A stretch of DNA of 64,000 nucleotides from UBA10364 sp905182675 (GTDB lineage: Bacteria; Bacteroidota; Bacteroidia; Flavobacteriales; Schleiferiaceae), in the NCBI GenBank assembly GCA_963933975.1, contig CAWVWE010000007.1:1-64000 (forward strand), written 5' to 3'. Position numbers and translations under genes: made by a program. The notes beneath the pieces were generated by a model. The model had not been told where the DNA came from and made no database searches. It saw only the letters and a list, made by a program, of their open reading frames with translations. Positions within the stretch are counted from its first letter, which is position 1. Each line of letters begins with the position of its first letter. This document shows, in pieces, positions 52,407 through 61,412 of this stretch.

Positions 52407-54635
52407 ATGAATAGCACTGCTGTTGCCACTTTAGATCAAGCCAAAGAAATGGGACTATTGTCCGAAGAGTTTGATAAAATCAAGGAAATCCTTGGACGCA
52501 CTCCTAACTACCTCGAATTGTCCATATACGGCGTAATGTGGAGTGAGCACTGTTCTTATAAAAACTCTATTGTTTGGTTAAAACAACTCCCTAAAAAGGG
52601 TCCTCACATGCTTGTAGAAGCTGGAGAGGAAAACGCTGGATTAGTCGACATAGGTGACGGATTGGCCTGTGCTTTTAAAATAGAATCACACAATCATCCA
52701 TCAGCAGTCGAACCTTACCAAGGTGCGGCTACGGGAGTGGGAGGAATCAATCGTGATATTTTCACGATGGGCGCCCGTCCAATTGCGCAATTAAATTCGT
52801 TGCGTTTTGGAAAGCCTACTGAAGATCGCACGAAATGGTTGGTAAAAGGGGTGTCAAAAGGTATTGGAGATTATGGTAATGCTTTTGGAATCCCCATGGT
52901 TGGTGGTGAAGTGTATTTTGATGAATGTTACCATCAAAACCCACTAGTAAATGCTTTTTCTGCTGGTATTGTAGAAGTTGGAAATCAAATTTCAGCGACT
53001 TCTTCTGGTCCAGGAAACCCTGTGTTTATTGTAGGGTCTGCGACAGGAAAAGATGGTATACATGGTGCTTCTTTTGCGTCTAAGGATTTAGATGAAGATT
53101 CGGCAGAAGATATTCCTTCAGTGCAGGTTGGTGATCCCTTTCAAGAGAAATTATTGTTAGAAGCTTCGATGGAATTAGCCAACACTGACGCAGTCGTTGG
53201 AATGCAGGATATGGGAGCAGCCGGAATCACGTGTTCTTCTTGTGAAATGTCTGCTGCTGGCGAACACGGTATGGAGATATGGCTTGATAAAGTACCCTTG
53301 CGTCAGAGTATGGAGCCATGGGAGATTCTGCTTTCTGAATCTCAGGAACGTATGCTTATTGTCGTTGAAAAAGGCAAAGAACAGCAAGTGTTGGATATTT
53401 TCGACAAATGGGATTTAGAATGTGAAGAAATAGGAGTGGTCACCTCAGGTGGAACTGTAAACTATTACTGGGAAGGTAACCTCGTCGGTACGCTTCCTGC
53501 TGAAAGTGCTGTCCTTGGTGGAGGAGCTCCTGTATACCATAGAGAATGGACTGAGCCTACCTATTTCCAAGAGTATAAAAATTTCTCAATTGATAGTATT
53601 GAGGAGCCTAATGACATTAGGGACATCGCTAAACAGATGGTCGCACTTCCCAATATCGCGTCAAAGCGTTTTATCTATGAGCAATATGACAGCATGGTTG
53701 GGACCCGTAATATGGGTACAAACGACCCTTCGGATGCAGGCGTAGTAAATATCAAGGGTACGAATAAGGCGCTTGCAATGAGTGTCGATTGTAACTCGCG
53801 CTACGTGCACGCAGACCCGGAAGTTGGTTGTGCTATGGCGGTAGCAGAGGCTGCAAGGAACATCACTTGTTCCGGAGGTATTCCTTCTGCGGTTACGAAT
53901 TGTTTGAATTTTGGTAATCCATATAATAAAGAAGTGTACTGGCAGTTTGTTGGTTCGATCAAAGGAATGAGCGCTGCCTGTTTAAAGTTTGATACTCCGG
54001 TAACAGGAGGAAATGTGAGTTTCTACAATCAAACTCAAATTGGAAATACTATCGAGCCTGTCTTCCCAACACCGACGATAGGTATGATTGGGGTCGTTGA
54101 AGACAAGAAGTTGATCACCACACTGAGTTATAAAGATAAAGGCGACTTAATCTTTATGATTGGGTCCAACAGAGATGATATTTCTTCTTCTCAGTATTTG
54201 GTGCATATTCATGGTATGGAGGAAAGTTCTACTCCTTATTTCGATCTCGAGGAGGAATATGCCAATCAAAAACAAGTTCAAATGCTTATTCGTGAGAATA
54301 CTATAAAAAGTGCCCACGATTTAAGTGAAGGTGGTTTATGGATTGGTCTTCTTGAGAAGGGTTTTTCTTCAGGCCTTGGCTTTGATGTAACCTTGCCTGC
54401 TGAATATAGAAAGGATGCTGTTCTATTTGGAGAGGCTGCATCTAGAATCTTGGTTACCGTTAGCGAAGAGGGTAAAAACAAATTTATTGACTTGATGATG
54501 CTGAATGGTTGCGAATTCGACCTGATTGGTCATGTAACTAAAGGAAACATCAGGGTGGATGACGAAGATTGGGGCACGGTCACTGAGTACAAACATATCT
54601 ACGACAATGCGCTTGGGGATATTTTAACGAAGTAA
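52407..54635 (+). CDS. purL: Phosphoribosylformylglycinamidine synthase, small-type PurL subunit
   Basis: A 742-residue ATP-dependent subunit converting FGAR to FGAM; this small type needs separate PurQ and PurS, not seen here. MWSEHCSYKNS supplies the catalytic histidine region, AFKIESHNHPSAVEPYQGAATGVGG binds nucleotide and metal (read as adjacent motifs), and SAHDLSEGGLW is in the second half. A TTG at 52386 also opens the frame, but the ATG at 52407 is preferred. It ends at a bidirectional terminator overlapping the convergent gene. Confidence 0.96.
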   Translation: MNSTAVATLDQAKEMGLLSEEFDKIKEILGRTPNYLELSIYGVMWSEHCSYKNSIVWLKQLPKKGPHMLVEAGEENAGLVDIGDGLACAFKIESHNHPSAVEPYQGAATGVGGINRDIFTMGARPIAQLNSLRFGKPTEDRTKWLVKGVSKGIGDYGNAFGIPMVGGEVYFDECYHQNPLVNAFSAGIVEVGNQISATSSGPGNPVFIVGSATGKDGIHGASFASKDLDEDSAEDIPSVQVGDPFQEKLLLEASMELANTDAVVGMQDMGAAGITCSSCEMSAAGEHGMEIWLDKVPLRQSMEPWEILLSESQERMLIVVEKGKEQQVLDIFDKWDLECEEIGVVTSGGTVNYYWEGNLVGTLPAESAVLGGGAPVYHREWTEPTYFQEYKNFSIDSIEEPNDIRDIAKQMVALPNIASKRFIYEQYDSMVGTRNMGTNDPSDAGVVNIKGTNKALAMSVDCNSRYVHADPEVGCAMAVAEAARNITCSGGIPSAVTNCLNFGNPYNKEVYWQFVGSIKGMSAACLKFDTPVTGGNVSFYNQTQIGNTIEPVFPTPTIGMIGVVEDKKLITTLSYKDKGDLIFMIGSNRDDISSSQYLVHIHGMEESSTPYFDLEEEYANQKQVQMLIRENTIKSAHDLSEGGLWIGLLEKGFSSGLGFDVTLPAEYRKDAVLFGEAASRILVTVSEEGKNKFIDLMMLNGCEFDLIGHVTKGNIRVDDEDWGTVTEYKHIYDNALGDILTK

Positions 54636-54660
54636 CCAAGATTTAAAAAATAAAATAAAA

Positions 54661-54699
54661 GAGAACGGCTTGCACTTAGTGCAGGCCGTTCTCTTTTAC
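54661..54699. terminator. Bidirectional terminator that overlaps the 3' end of the convergent gene
   Basis: Stem GAGAACGGCTTGCAC / GTGCAGGCCGTTCTC (15 bp, one G-T or C-A mismatch by strand), loop TTA, A-rich on the left and TTTT on the right. The loop holds the TAA of the minus-strand gene, and the right arm encodes its last residues ENGLH. Confidence 0.92.
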
Positions 54700-55191
54700 A
54701 TACCGTCCTATACGGTATTCAACACAAAAAGTAGTTGTGGGTAGAATTAAATTCCGAGCTGAACTTATCGGCCAAACAACAGAAACACCGATATTAACTT
54801 TTTTATTAATATTAATTATTCCGTTTAATTGAGGTATTACACCTAGGTCCATAAATGATGTAGGTAAGTTTTCCCTGGATTGAAGTATGCCTATCCCAGC
54901 TCTAAACTGAGTTCGTAATAAAGCTATGTTAACGGTTCTTAAAACGGAAAGTGCTCTGATATCATTAAAGCTATTATTTGACTTCCAGATTCCTCCTCCG
55001 TCACTTAATACCTGCAGCTCTAAATAAAGGTTAGGCCTAATGTCATAGGCTACTTTTACTGCCGTATACTGAATACCTTGACCAATAGAGACATAACTGA
55101 ATCTATTGGGTTCCATAGATCTATTCTGCTGTCCATAACTATTTGCGGACCAAAAGCTGATAAAAAATAAAATCAAAACGAATTTTGACAT
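54676..55191 (-). CDS. Exported protein of unknown function
   Basis: About 171 residues from the ATG at 55191, which starts a signal peptide (MSKFVLILFFISFWSANSYG). The mature part has strand-like segments (FSYVSIGQGIQYTAVKVAYD, NIALLRTQFRAGIGILQ, INKKVNIGVSVVWPI) and resembles a small outer-membrane barrel, without a named family. Its last five codons and stop lie in the terminator shared with purL. Confidence 0.65.
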   Translation of the reverse strand: MSKFVLILFFISFWSANSYGQQNRSMEPNRFSYVSIGQGIQYTAVKVAYDIRPNLYLELQVLSDGGGIWKSNNSFNDIRALSVLRTVNIALLRTQFRAGIGILQSRENLPTSFMDLGVIPQLNGIININKKVNIGVSVVWPISSARNLILPTTTFCVEYRIGRYVKENGLH

Positions 55192-55285
55192 GGCATTGGA
55201 TTTACAACAATGCCTCAAATTAAGCTCTTTTGATCGCTTTTGACTACTTCATAGTCTTTTTTAGGTTTTGCCGGTTTTGTACATG

Positions 55286-56188
55286 CTACGTATGAAGAAA
55301 AGCCGCAACACGAAAAGTATTTGCATGAGCTTCAATAATATCCTTTATCTCAGGACTATAACCGCCACCCATGTTAATAGCTATGGGAACTTGATTTATA
55401 AAACACCGCTCAAGCACCAATTTGTCACGCTGTTTACAGCCTGCTAAACTGATATCCATTCTTCCGAGTTTGTCACCACGTAAAATATCAACACCACTTT
55501 GATAAAACACAAATTCAGGCTCCACCTTCTCAAAGAGTTTCGCGAGATGGTGGTCAAGTATTCTGAGGTAGTCAGTGTCTCCTATATAGTCCGGGAGGGG
55601 GACATCTAAGTCACTCTGCTCTTTATGATAAGGGTAATTTTTTTCTCCGTGCATGGAGAATGTAAAAATTCTTGAATCCTCACGAGCCATCGAAGCTGTG
55701 CCATTTCCTTGATGAACATCAAGGTCGATGACTAAAATTTTAGTAATGTCATGATAGTCGATTAATTCGTGAGCCCCGATGATAATGTCATTCAACAGGC
55801 AGAATCCCTCACCGCGATCACTGAAGGCGTGGTGTGTTCCTCCTGCGATATTTAAGGAGCACCCGTTTTGAAGGGCGAATTTAACGGAGTCTACAGTTCC
55901 TTGGCAAATAGTGCGCTCCCTGTTTACGAGCTCTTGAGATAGTGGAAAACCAATTTTTCGCTGTGCCTTGGGATCCAAAGTGAGTTGGTCTAATTTGTCC
56001 CAGTAGCTCTGTTCATGCGAACGCAAGACACGTTCAGTTGAAAGAAGCCCTGGCGCAAAGAAATCACCAGTTTCTAGGGTGCCTTCGTATATAAGTTGCT
56101 CTGGAAGCAACGAGTATTTGGCCATAGGGAATCTATGGTTCTCAGATAATGGATGGTGGTAAATCGGAGCCCAAGCGACTTTTAACAT
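55286..56188 (-). CDS. Histone deacetylase superfamily hydrolase
   Basis: A 300-residue zinc amidohydrolase of the AcuC/HDAC/polyamine-deacetylase superfamily. The active site is visible: H119-H120 in AGGTHHAFSDRGEGFC, zinc ligands in IDLDVHQGNGTA (D157, H159) and in SGVDILRGDKLGRM, and NMGGGYSPE near the C terminus. Bacterial members deacetylate acetyl-lysine proteins such as acetyl-CoA synthetase, acetylpolyamines or other amides. It follows pheT by 6 bases on the same strand. Confidence 0.92.
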   Translation of the reverse strand: MLKVAWAPIYHHPLSENHRFPMAKYSLLPEQLIYEGTLETGDFFAPGLLSTERVLRSHEQSYWDKLDQLTLDPKAQRKIGFPLSQELVNRERTICQGTVDSVKFALQNGCSLNIAGGTHHAFSDRGEGFCLLNDIIIGAHELIDYHDITKILVIDLDVHQGNGTASMAREDSRIFTFSMHGEKNYPYHKEQSDLDVPLPDYIGDTDYLRILDHHLAKLFEKVEPEFVFYQSGVDILRGDKLGRMDISLAGCKQRDKLVLERCFINQVPIAINMGGGYSPEIKDIIEAHANTFRVAAFLHT

Positions 56189-56194
56189 GAGCTG

Positions 56195-58606
56195 TTAACG
56201 TAATACGGCTCCTAAACGTTCATTCAGCTGATGTAAAATTCTTTGAATACATTTTTCAACTGCTTTGTCATTCAGTGTTTTTTCAGCGTCTTGAAACGTC
56301 ATACCGATGGCATAGCTTTTTTTATCAGATGGTAATCGATCTCCTTGATAAACGTCAAATAGAAAAACATTTTTAAGTAGTTTCCGTTCGGTTTGACTAA
56401 CAACCTCTTGTAGGTCATTGTAGCTCGTATCGTGATCTACAAGCAAAGCTAAATCTCTACGAACAGATGGGAATTTCGGAAGACCCGTGAAAAGTTGCGT
56501 CCCCTTAATCAGAGACATGGAGACAATCGTATCCCAATTCAGACTACTGTAAGCGACAGATCCTTTGACATCAAAATGGTGAAGCACTTTAGGGTGAACA
56601 TTTCCTAGGTAACCAACCGTGGTCTTGCCAACTTTAATGTCTACAAACTCTCCATAAAGACTATGCATAGAGGTGATATAGCTCGCCTTGAGACCAAACC
56701 GAATTAAGGTTGCTTCTAGGAGTCCTTTTAATTCGAAAAAGTCATTAGCTACAGTACTATTGGCCCAATGGTGCTCACCGGTATTGCCGGAAATAGCAAG
56801 ATCAATATGTGACGTTTCAAAATAACCATTAGCGCCCTGTCCATAGGTTTTTCCTCGTTCGAAAAAGCGGAGGCTAGGTTGTTGTCGTTTTTGATTAAAA
56901 CTAATAGCCTCAAGAGCTCCAAACAGCATTGTTCCTCGCATCACGTTAAGATCTTGGCTTAATGGATTAAGCATTTCTATAAGTGACTCGCTAACTTCTG
57001 GTTGGAGTATTTGATAATTCTCACCCTTAGACAGGCTGTTGTTCATGATTTCATAGAAGCCATTTCCGGTCAATTGATTCAAAAATGAATGTTCTAGTTT
57101 TTCCGGACGAGGGTCGTGTTTTGCCACGCTTATTCTCATCTGATGAGGTACAGGGATATTATTGAACCCATATATTCTTAGCAGTTCTTCTGCTACATCA
57201 ACGTCTCTGGTGACATCAACTCTATAGGTTGGGATTTTAACTGTCCAAGCATCTTCTATGACCGAAATTATTTCGAATTCTAGAGCATCTAAAATGTCCT
57301 TAGTTTTTTGAATTGGAATTGCCAATCCAATAAGTTTGGAGACTTTGTTATAGGAGAAAGTAAGGACCTGCCTAGGAAAGTCTACCTGTCCTTTATGGTC
57401 TATAGTACTCGCAGATGCACCGGTAAACTCGCAGATAAGGTGTGCCGCATAAACGAGGGCTTGTGCTGTCGCATTTGGATCAACACCACGCTCATAACGG
57501 TAACTGGCGTCAGAGTTAATGCCGTGACGCTTTGCCATTTTACGTACTCTAACAGAATCGAAATAGGCACCTTCAAGGTATATGGAGCTTGTCTTGTAGT
57601 TCACACTACTGTCTTTCCCGCCCATGACCCCAGCTAAGCAAATTGCTTTTTCAGCATCAGCAATAACCAAGTCCTTTTCATTCAGCTCACGATCAACATC
57701 ATCGAGTGTAGTTAGTCGTTCTCCTTTAAACGCAGAACGTACCCTTACTTTTTGACCACTTAGCTTACTGGCGTCAAATGCATGGAGCGGATGACCGAAG
57801 GTGTGAAGGACATAGTTTGTGATGTCAACTACATTGTTTTTTGGGGTTAATCCAATTGCTGTAAGGCTTTCCTTCAGCCATTTTGGACTTTCAGCTACTT
57901 GTACGTTCGTGAAATGTATTCCAGAATAGGAAGGGCAATCAGTATCTTCTAAATGCAGGTCAATAGCACTTGGCTGCGTACTCTGGAGCTCAATATGGGG
58001 AACGTAAAGTTCTGGAGCCGACTCGCCCAGGGTAAGTAGTGCTGCACGCAAGTCTCGGGCAACTCCAATATGTCCCATCGCATCAGTGCGATTAGGCGTT
58101 AATCCTATTTCAAAGACAAAGTCGCTTTGAACGTTAAATACATCTGAACATGGCGTACCGGGTAAAAGAGTTTCATCTAAAACCATGATTCCATCCCCTC
58201 CTTGTCCAAGTCCTAGCTCACTTTCAGCGCAAATCATACCCAAGCTGAGCTCTCCTCTGATTTTACCTTTTTTTATCTTTAATTCTTCGCCGTTGGGATA
58301 AAGAACCGTTCCAATAGTAGCTACGGGTACTTTTTGTCCAGCAGCGACATTAGGTGCGCCGCATACTATTTGAATTGGCTCATCCGAACCGATCTCTATG
58401 GTCGTAACTTTAAGTCGATCTGCATTGGGGTGTTGAACGCAAGTAAGTACTTGTCCAACTACTACGCCACGAAGACCACCACGAATAGTCTCTACTTCAG
58501 TTACACCCTCGACTTCAAGGCCAGTGTCTGTGAGTAATTCGTCTACTCTTTTTGGATCAAGTTGAACCGGTAAAAAGCGTTTTAACCAACTGTAGGAAAT
58601 GTTCAT
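56195..58606 (-). CDS. pheT: Phenylalanyl-tRNA synthetase beta subunit
   Basis: An 803-residue subunit of the (alpha beta)2 enzyme. The N terminus MNISYSWLKRFLPV leads to a tRNA-binding EMAP-type domain (VVVGQVLTCVQHPNADRLKV). A B3/4 editing domain follows (DITNYVLHTFGHPLHAFDASK), then the B5 domain, the catalytic-like core, and an FDX-ACB domain at the C terminus (FPSVRRDLALLVDHDTSYNDL). pheS is not adjacent, so the two subunits are encoded apart. Confidence 0.97.
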   Translation of the reverse strand: MNISYSWLKRFLPVQLDPKRVDELLTDTGLEVEGVTEVETIRGGLRGVVVGQVLTCVQHPNADRLKVTTIEIGSDEPIQIVCGAPNVAAGQKVPVATIGTVLYPNGEELKIKKGKIRGELSLGMICAESELGLGQGGDGIMVLDETLLPGTPCSDVFNVQSDFVFEIGLTPNRTDAMGHIGVARDLRAALLTLGESAPELYVPHIELQSTQPSAIDLHLEDTDCPSYSGIHFTNVQVAESPKWLKESLTAIGLTPKNNVVDITNYVLHTFGHPLHAFDASKLSGQKVRVRSAFKGERLTTLDDVDRELNEKDLVIADAEKAICLAGVMGGKDSSVNYKTSSIYLEGAYFDSVRVRKMAKRHGINSDASYRYERGVDPNATAQALVYAAHLICEFTGASASTIDHKGQVDFPRQVLTFSYNKVSKLIGLAIPIQKTKDILDALEFEIISVIEDAWTVKIPTYRVDVTRDVDVAEELLRIYGFNNIPVPHQMRISVAKHDPRPEKLEHSFLNQLTGNGFYEIMNNSLSKGENYQILQPEVSESLIEMLNPLSQDLNVMRGTMLFGALEAISFNQKRQQPSLRFFERGKTYGQGANGYFETSHIDLAISGNTGEHHWANSTVANDFFELKGLLEATLIRFGLKASYITSMHSLYGEFVDIKVGKTTVGYLGNVHPKVLHHFDVKGSVAYSSLNWDTIVSMSLIKGTQLFTGLPKFPSVRRDLALLVDHDTSYNDLQEVVSQTERKLLKNVFLFDVYQGDRLPSDKKSYAIGMTFQDAEKTLNDKAVEKCIQRILHQLNERLGAVLR

Positions 58607-58629
58607 GTAGCTTCGTTTTCTTAAAGACT

Positions 58630-58659
58630 CAAAGTTACACTTTGAAAAGTAACTGCAAA
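58630..58659 (-). promoter_or_regulatory. Promoter for pheT
   Basis: On the minus strand TTTG (58659-58656), an 18-base spacer and TAACTTTG (58637-58630): both boxes of the Bacteroidota housekeeping promoter near standard spacing. The predicted start is about 17 bases before the pheT ATG. No T-box or phenylalanine leader peptide is visible in that leader. Confidence 0.65.
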
Positions 58660-58675
58660 GCCCTTAAGGCGTGCT

Positions 58676-59281
58676 TTAGAACAAATTATAGAGTACGGCT
58701 CCGTAGATGCCAAAACGAAGGAATCTAACCAGTGTTAGAAAGGCAAACATCTTGAACGGGTATTTATTTAGTCCACAGAGCTGGCAGACGATGGGGTAGG
58801 GCAGTGGTGTCATTGCCGCGAGGATTATGAGCAGTCCTCCAAATCGATGCAGCTGTTTAAGAGTATCAGCATGCTTGAGTATCAGTTTGTCGTTAACAAT
58901 CTTACGCGTTGCCCAATATTTCCCAATGAAATAAGAGATGATTCCTGAGCAATAGCTGAGAAATGCCAGTAGAACAAGCATCCATATAGGCTGTGCAGCT
59001 TCCCTGGCCCATACGATCAATATTTCGGGAGCAATAAACCCTAAAGTAATTTCTGAGAAAAAGAACAGACTCAATAGTCCGGGCGTTGATAACATTTTAG
59101 TGAGCCATGCCGTAGCAGAATCGATGTCAATAACGAAGGTGTCAAAAAGATAAAATAGAACAAGAATGGCAGCAATAGACGCTAATACTCTCACGGCGTT
59201 TTGGCGTATAAAACCATAGCCTCCAGTTCGTGTTAACAGCAGGTGGTACAGTTTTAAAAAGCGAGCAAAGCGCTTGGCCAT
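58676..59281 (-). CDS. VTT-domain (YqaA/DedA-like) membrane protein
   Basis: A 201-residue membrane protein with the SNARE-associated/VTT pattern: FFFSEITLGFIAPEILIVWA, then YCSGIISYFIGKYWATRK, FGGLLIILAAMTPLPYPIVC and a final hydrophobic segment. DedA/VTT proteins include lipid scramblases and flippases for undecaprenyl phosphate; YqaA-type members are unassigned. It starts 3 bases after recG stops, so they are one transcript. Confidence 0.85.
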   Translation of the reverse strand: MAKRFARFLKLYHLLLTRTGGYGFIRQNAVRVLASIAAILVLFYLFDTFVIDIDSATAWLTKMLSTPGLLSLFFFSEITLGFIAPEILIVWAREAAQPIWMLVLLAFLSYCSGIISYFIGKYWATRKIVNDKLILKHADTLKQLHRFGGLLIILAAMTPLPYPIVCQLCGLNKYPFKMFAFLTLVRFLRFGIYGAVLYNLF

Positions 59282-59284
59282 GAG

Positions 59285-61378
59285 TTATGAAATTCTGTTC
59301 CAACCCCACTGGTGTTTGTAGAGGCGGATCCAATGTTCTTTGATAGAACAATGATTAGGGTCATTTAGTTGCGGATCATCTATCAATAATTGTTCCACGA
59401 CCTCTCGTGTCCAATTTAATATATCTCCATCTTGAACTAATGATGCCAACTTGAATTCAAGTTGGCCACTCTGCCTGGTGCCCATCATATCTCCAGGCCC
59501 TCTAAGCTTCATATCTACTTCGGCAATTTCGAAGCCATCCTGGGTGCGTACCATGGTTTCGAGCCTGGTTTTTGCGTCACTTGATAGCTTAAATGAAGAG
59601 ACTAAAACACAAAAGCTGTTTTCACTACCTCTTCCAACTCGTCCACGAAGCTGGTGGAGTTGACTGAGTCCGAACCGTTCGGCGTTTTCAATGACCATTA
59701 CAGAGGCATTGGGAATGTTAACACCCACCTCAATAACTGTAGTGGCTACCATAATTTGTGCTTTACCTGCTGCAAACCGTTGCATTTCACCTTGCTTGTC
59801 CTCAGCTTTCATCCTGCCATGAACTGCTGCTATTTGATATTTTGGCCTTGGGAAATCGCGAAGTAGCTGCTCGTAACCCTCGCTTAGATTTTTCAAGTCC
59901 AAGGTTTCGCTTTCCTCGATGAGTGGAAAAACAACATATACTTGGCGCCCCTTTTCTATTTCACGCTGCATGAACCCGTTGAGTTTTAATCGATTTTTAT
60001 CGAATAAATGCATCGTTTGTATCGGTTTTCTACCCGGTGGTAGTTCATCTATAACACTAATATCGAGGTCGCCATATAGACTCATTGCAAGCGTTCTTGG
60101 AATGGGTGTTGCCGTCATGACGAGGACATGTGGAGGGTTTTCGTTTTTCTTCCAAAGTTTAGCGCGTTGAGCAACACCAAACCTGTGCTGCTCGTCAATC
60201 ACAGCAAGTCCAAGATTGGCAAACTTGACTGTTGGCTCAATCAAAGCATGGGTCCCAATTAATATTTGCAGTGATCCATCTTGCAAGCCCTGGTGAATGA
60301 TTGCTCTATTGGCAGTGTTGGTGGATCCTGTAAGTAGCGCAATTTGTATACCTGCGGATTCACAAAGTTCGCTAAGACTATGATAATGCTGCGTGGCGAG
60401 TATCTCTGTTGGTGCCATTAATGCCGATTGAAAGCCATTGTCAATAGCTAATAGCATGGCAAGGAGGGCAACAATGGTTTTTCCTGATCCAACATCACCC
60501 TGCACCAATCGGTTCATTTGTGCACCAGTGCGCACATCCATTCGAACTTCTTTGACCACTCTTTTTTGTGCACCAGTCAATTCAAATGGAAGGTGGTTTT
60601 TGTAAAAATCAAGAAAGGAATCTCCCACTTCTTCGAATGTGTAGCCCTTTATAGAAGTCTTATTACGCATTTTATTACGCTGCTGCGTCAACTGTAAGAA
60701 AAAGAATTCCTCAAATTTGATTCGATTTCTTGCCGCCTCTAGATGTTTTCGTGTCAAAGGAAAATGAATCCATTCTAACGCTTGAGCTTTTGATATTAGT
60801 TTATGGACTTCTCTAAAAGACGCTGAAAAAGGATCGTCTATGGTTTTTGATTCAGCCGTTAAAATGGATCTCATAACCTTCGCAAAGCCTTTGGAGTTGA
60901 GTCCTTTTCTCGTCAATTTATCGGTTGTGGAGTACACGGGCTCCAGGGTAGAGGAGACTTCATTGGCCAAAGGAGCAGAGATTTCTGGATGAGAAATACT
61001 TTTTTTACCATTAAATACATTCAGTTTGCCATAGATGACTATTGGTGTTTGCAATTTCAGTGACTTTCTTACCCATTTTGCACCTTTAAACCAGACCAAC
61101 TCTATAAAGCCTGTACCATCTGAAAAAGTAGCGACTAGTCTTTTTTGACGAGGAGATCCCAATTCTTCGACCTTAGTGATCTGTCCTTTTACTTGCACCT
61201 CATTGGTTTGATTAGTGAGCTGTGCAATAGATATATATTCGGTTTTATCTACGTATCTAAAAGGGTAGTGCTCCAGAAATTGATGGGTAGTTCGGATGCT
61301 AAATTCCTCCGCCAAAGCTGCTGCTCTGTCGGGACCCACGCCTGAGGCATATACTATAGGAAGTTGGGTGGTGCTCAT
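59285..61378 (-). CDS. recG: ATP-dependent DNA helicase RecG
   Basis: A 697-residue fork-reversal helicase. The N-terminal wedge (OB) domain includes VQVKGQITKVEELG. The helicase core has Walker A LVQGDVGSGKTIVAL at about 290, DEQH as Walker B, TATPIPRTLAMSLYGD, and motif VI QLRGRVGRG. The TRG-type C-terminal segment GPGDMMGTRQSG is present. The frame extends to 61429, but the ATG at 61378 (MSTTQLPIVYASG) is better and leaves 34 bases to the divergent sugar-transferase ATG. Confidence 0.97.
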   Translation of the reverse strand: MSTTQLPIVYASGVGPDRAAALAEEFSIRTTHQFLEHYPFRYVDKTEYISIAQLTNQTNEVQVKGQITKVEELGSPRQKRLVATFSDGTGFIELVWFKGAKWVRKSLKLQTPIVIYGKLNVFNGKKSISHPEISAPLANEVSSTLEPVYSTTDKLTRKGLNSKGFAKVMRSILTAESKTIDDPFSASFREVHKLISKAQALEWIHFPLTRKHLEAARNRIKFEEFFFLQLTQQRNKMRNKTSIKGYTFEEVGDSFLDFYKNHLPFELTGAQKRVVKEVRMDVRTGAQMNRLVQGDVGSGKTIVALLAMLLAIDNGFQSALMAPTEILATQHYHSLSELCESAGIQIALLTGSTNTANRAIIHQGLQDGSLQILIGTHALIEPTVKFANLGLAVIDEQHRFGVAQRAKLWKKNENPPHVLVMTATPIPRTLAMSLYGDLDISVIDELPPGRKPIQTMHLFDKNRLKLNGFMQREIEKGRQVYVVFPLIEESETLDLKNLSEGYEQLLRDFPRPKYQIAAVHGRMKAEDKQGEMQRFAAGKAQIMVATTVIEVGVNIPNASVMVIENAERFGLSQLHQLRGRVGRGSENSFCVLVSSFKLSSDAKTRLETMVRTQDGFEIAEVDMKLRGPGDMMGTRQSGQLEFKLASLVQDGDILNWTREVVEQLLIDDPQLNDPNHCSIKEHWIRLYKHQWGWNRIS

Positions 61379-61412
61379 CGTTGTAAAAGTAAGTATCTTT
61401 TGGGCTCCAAAA

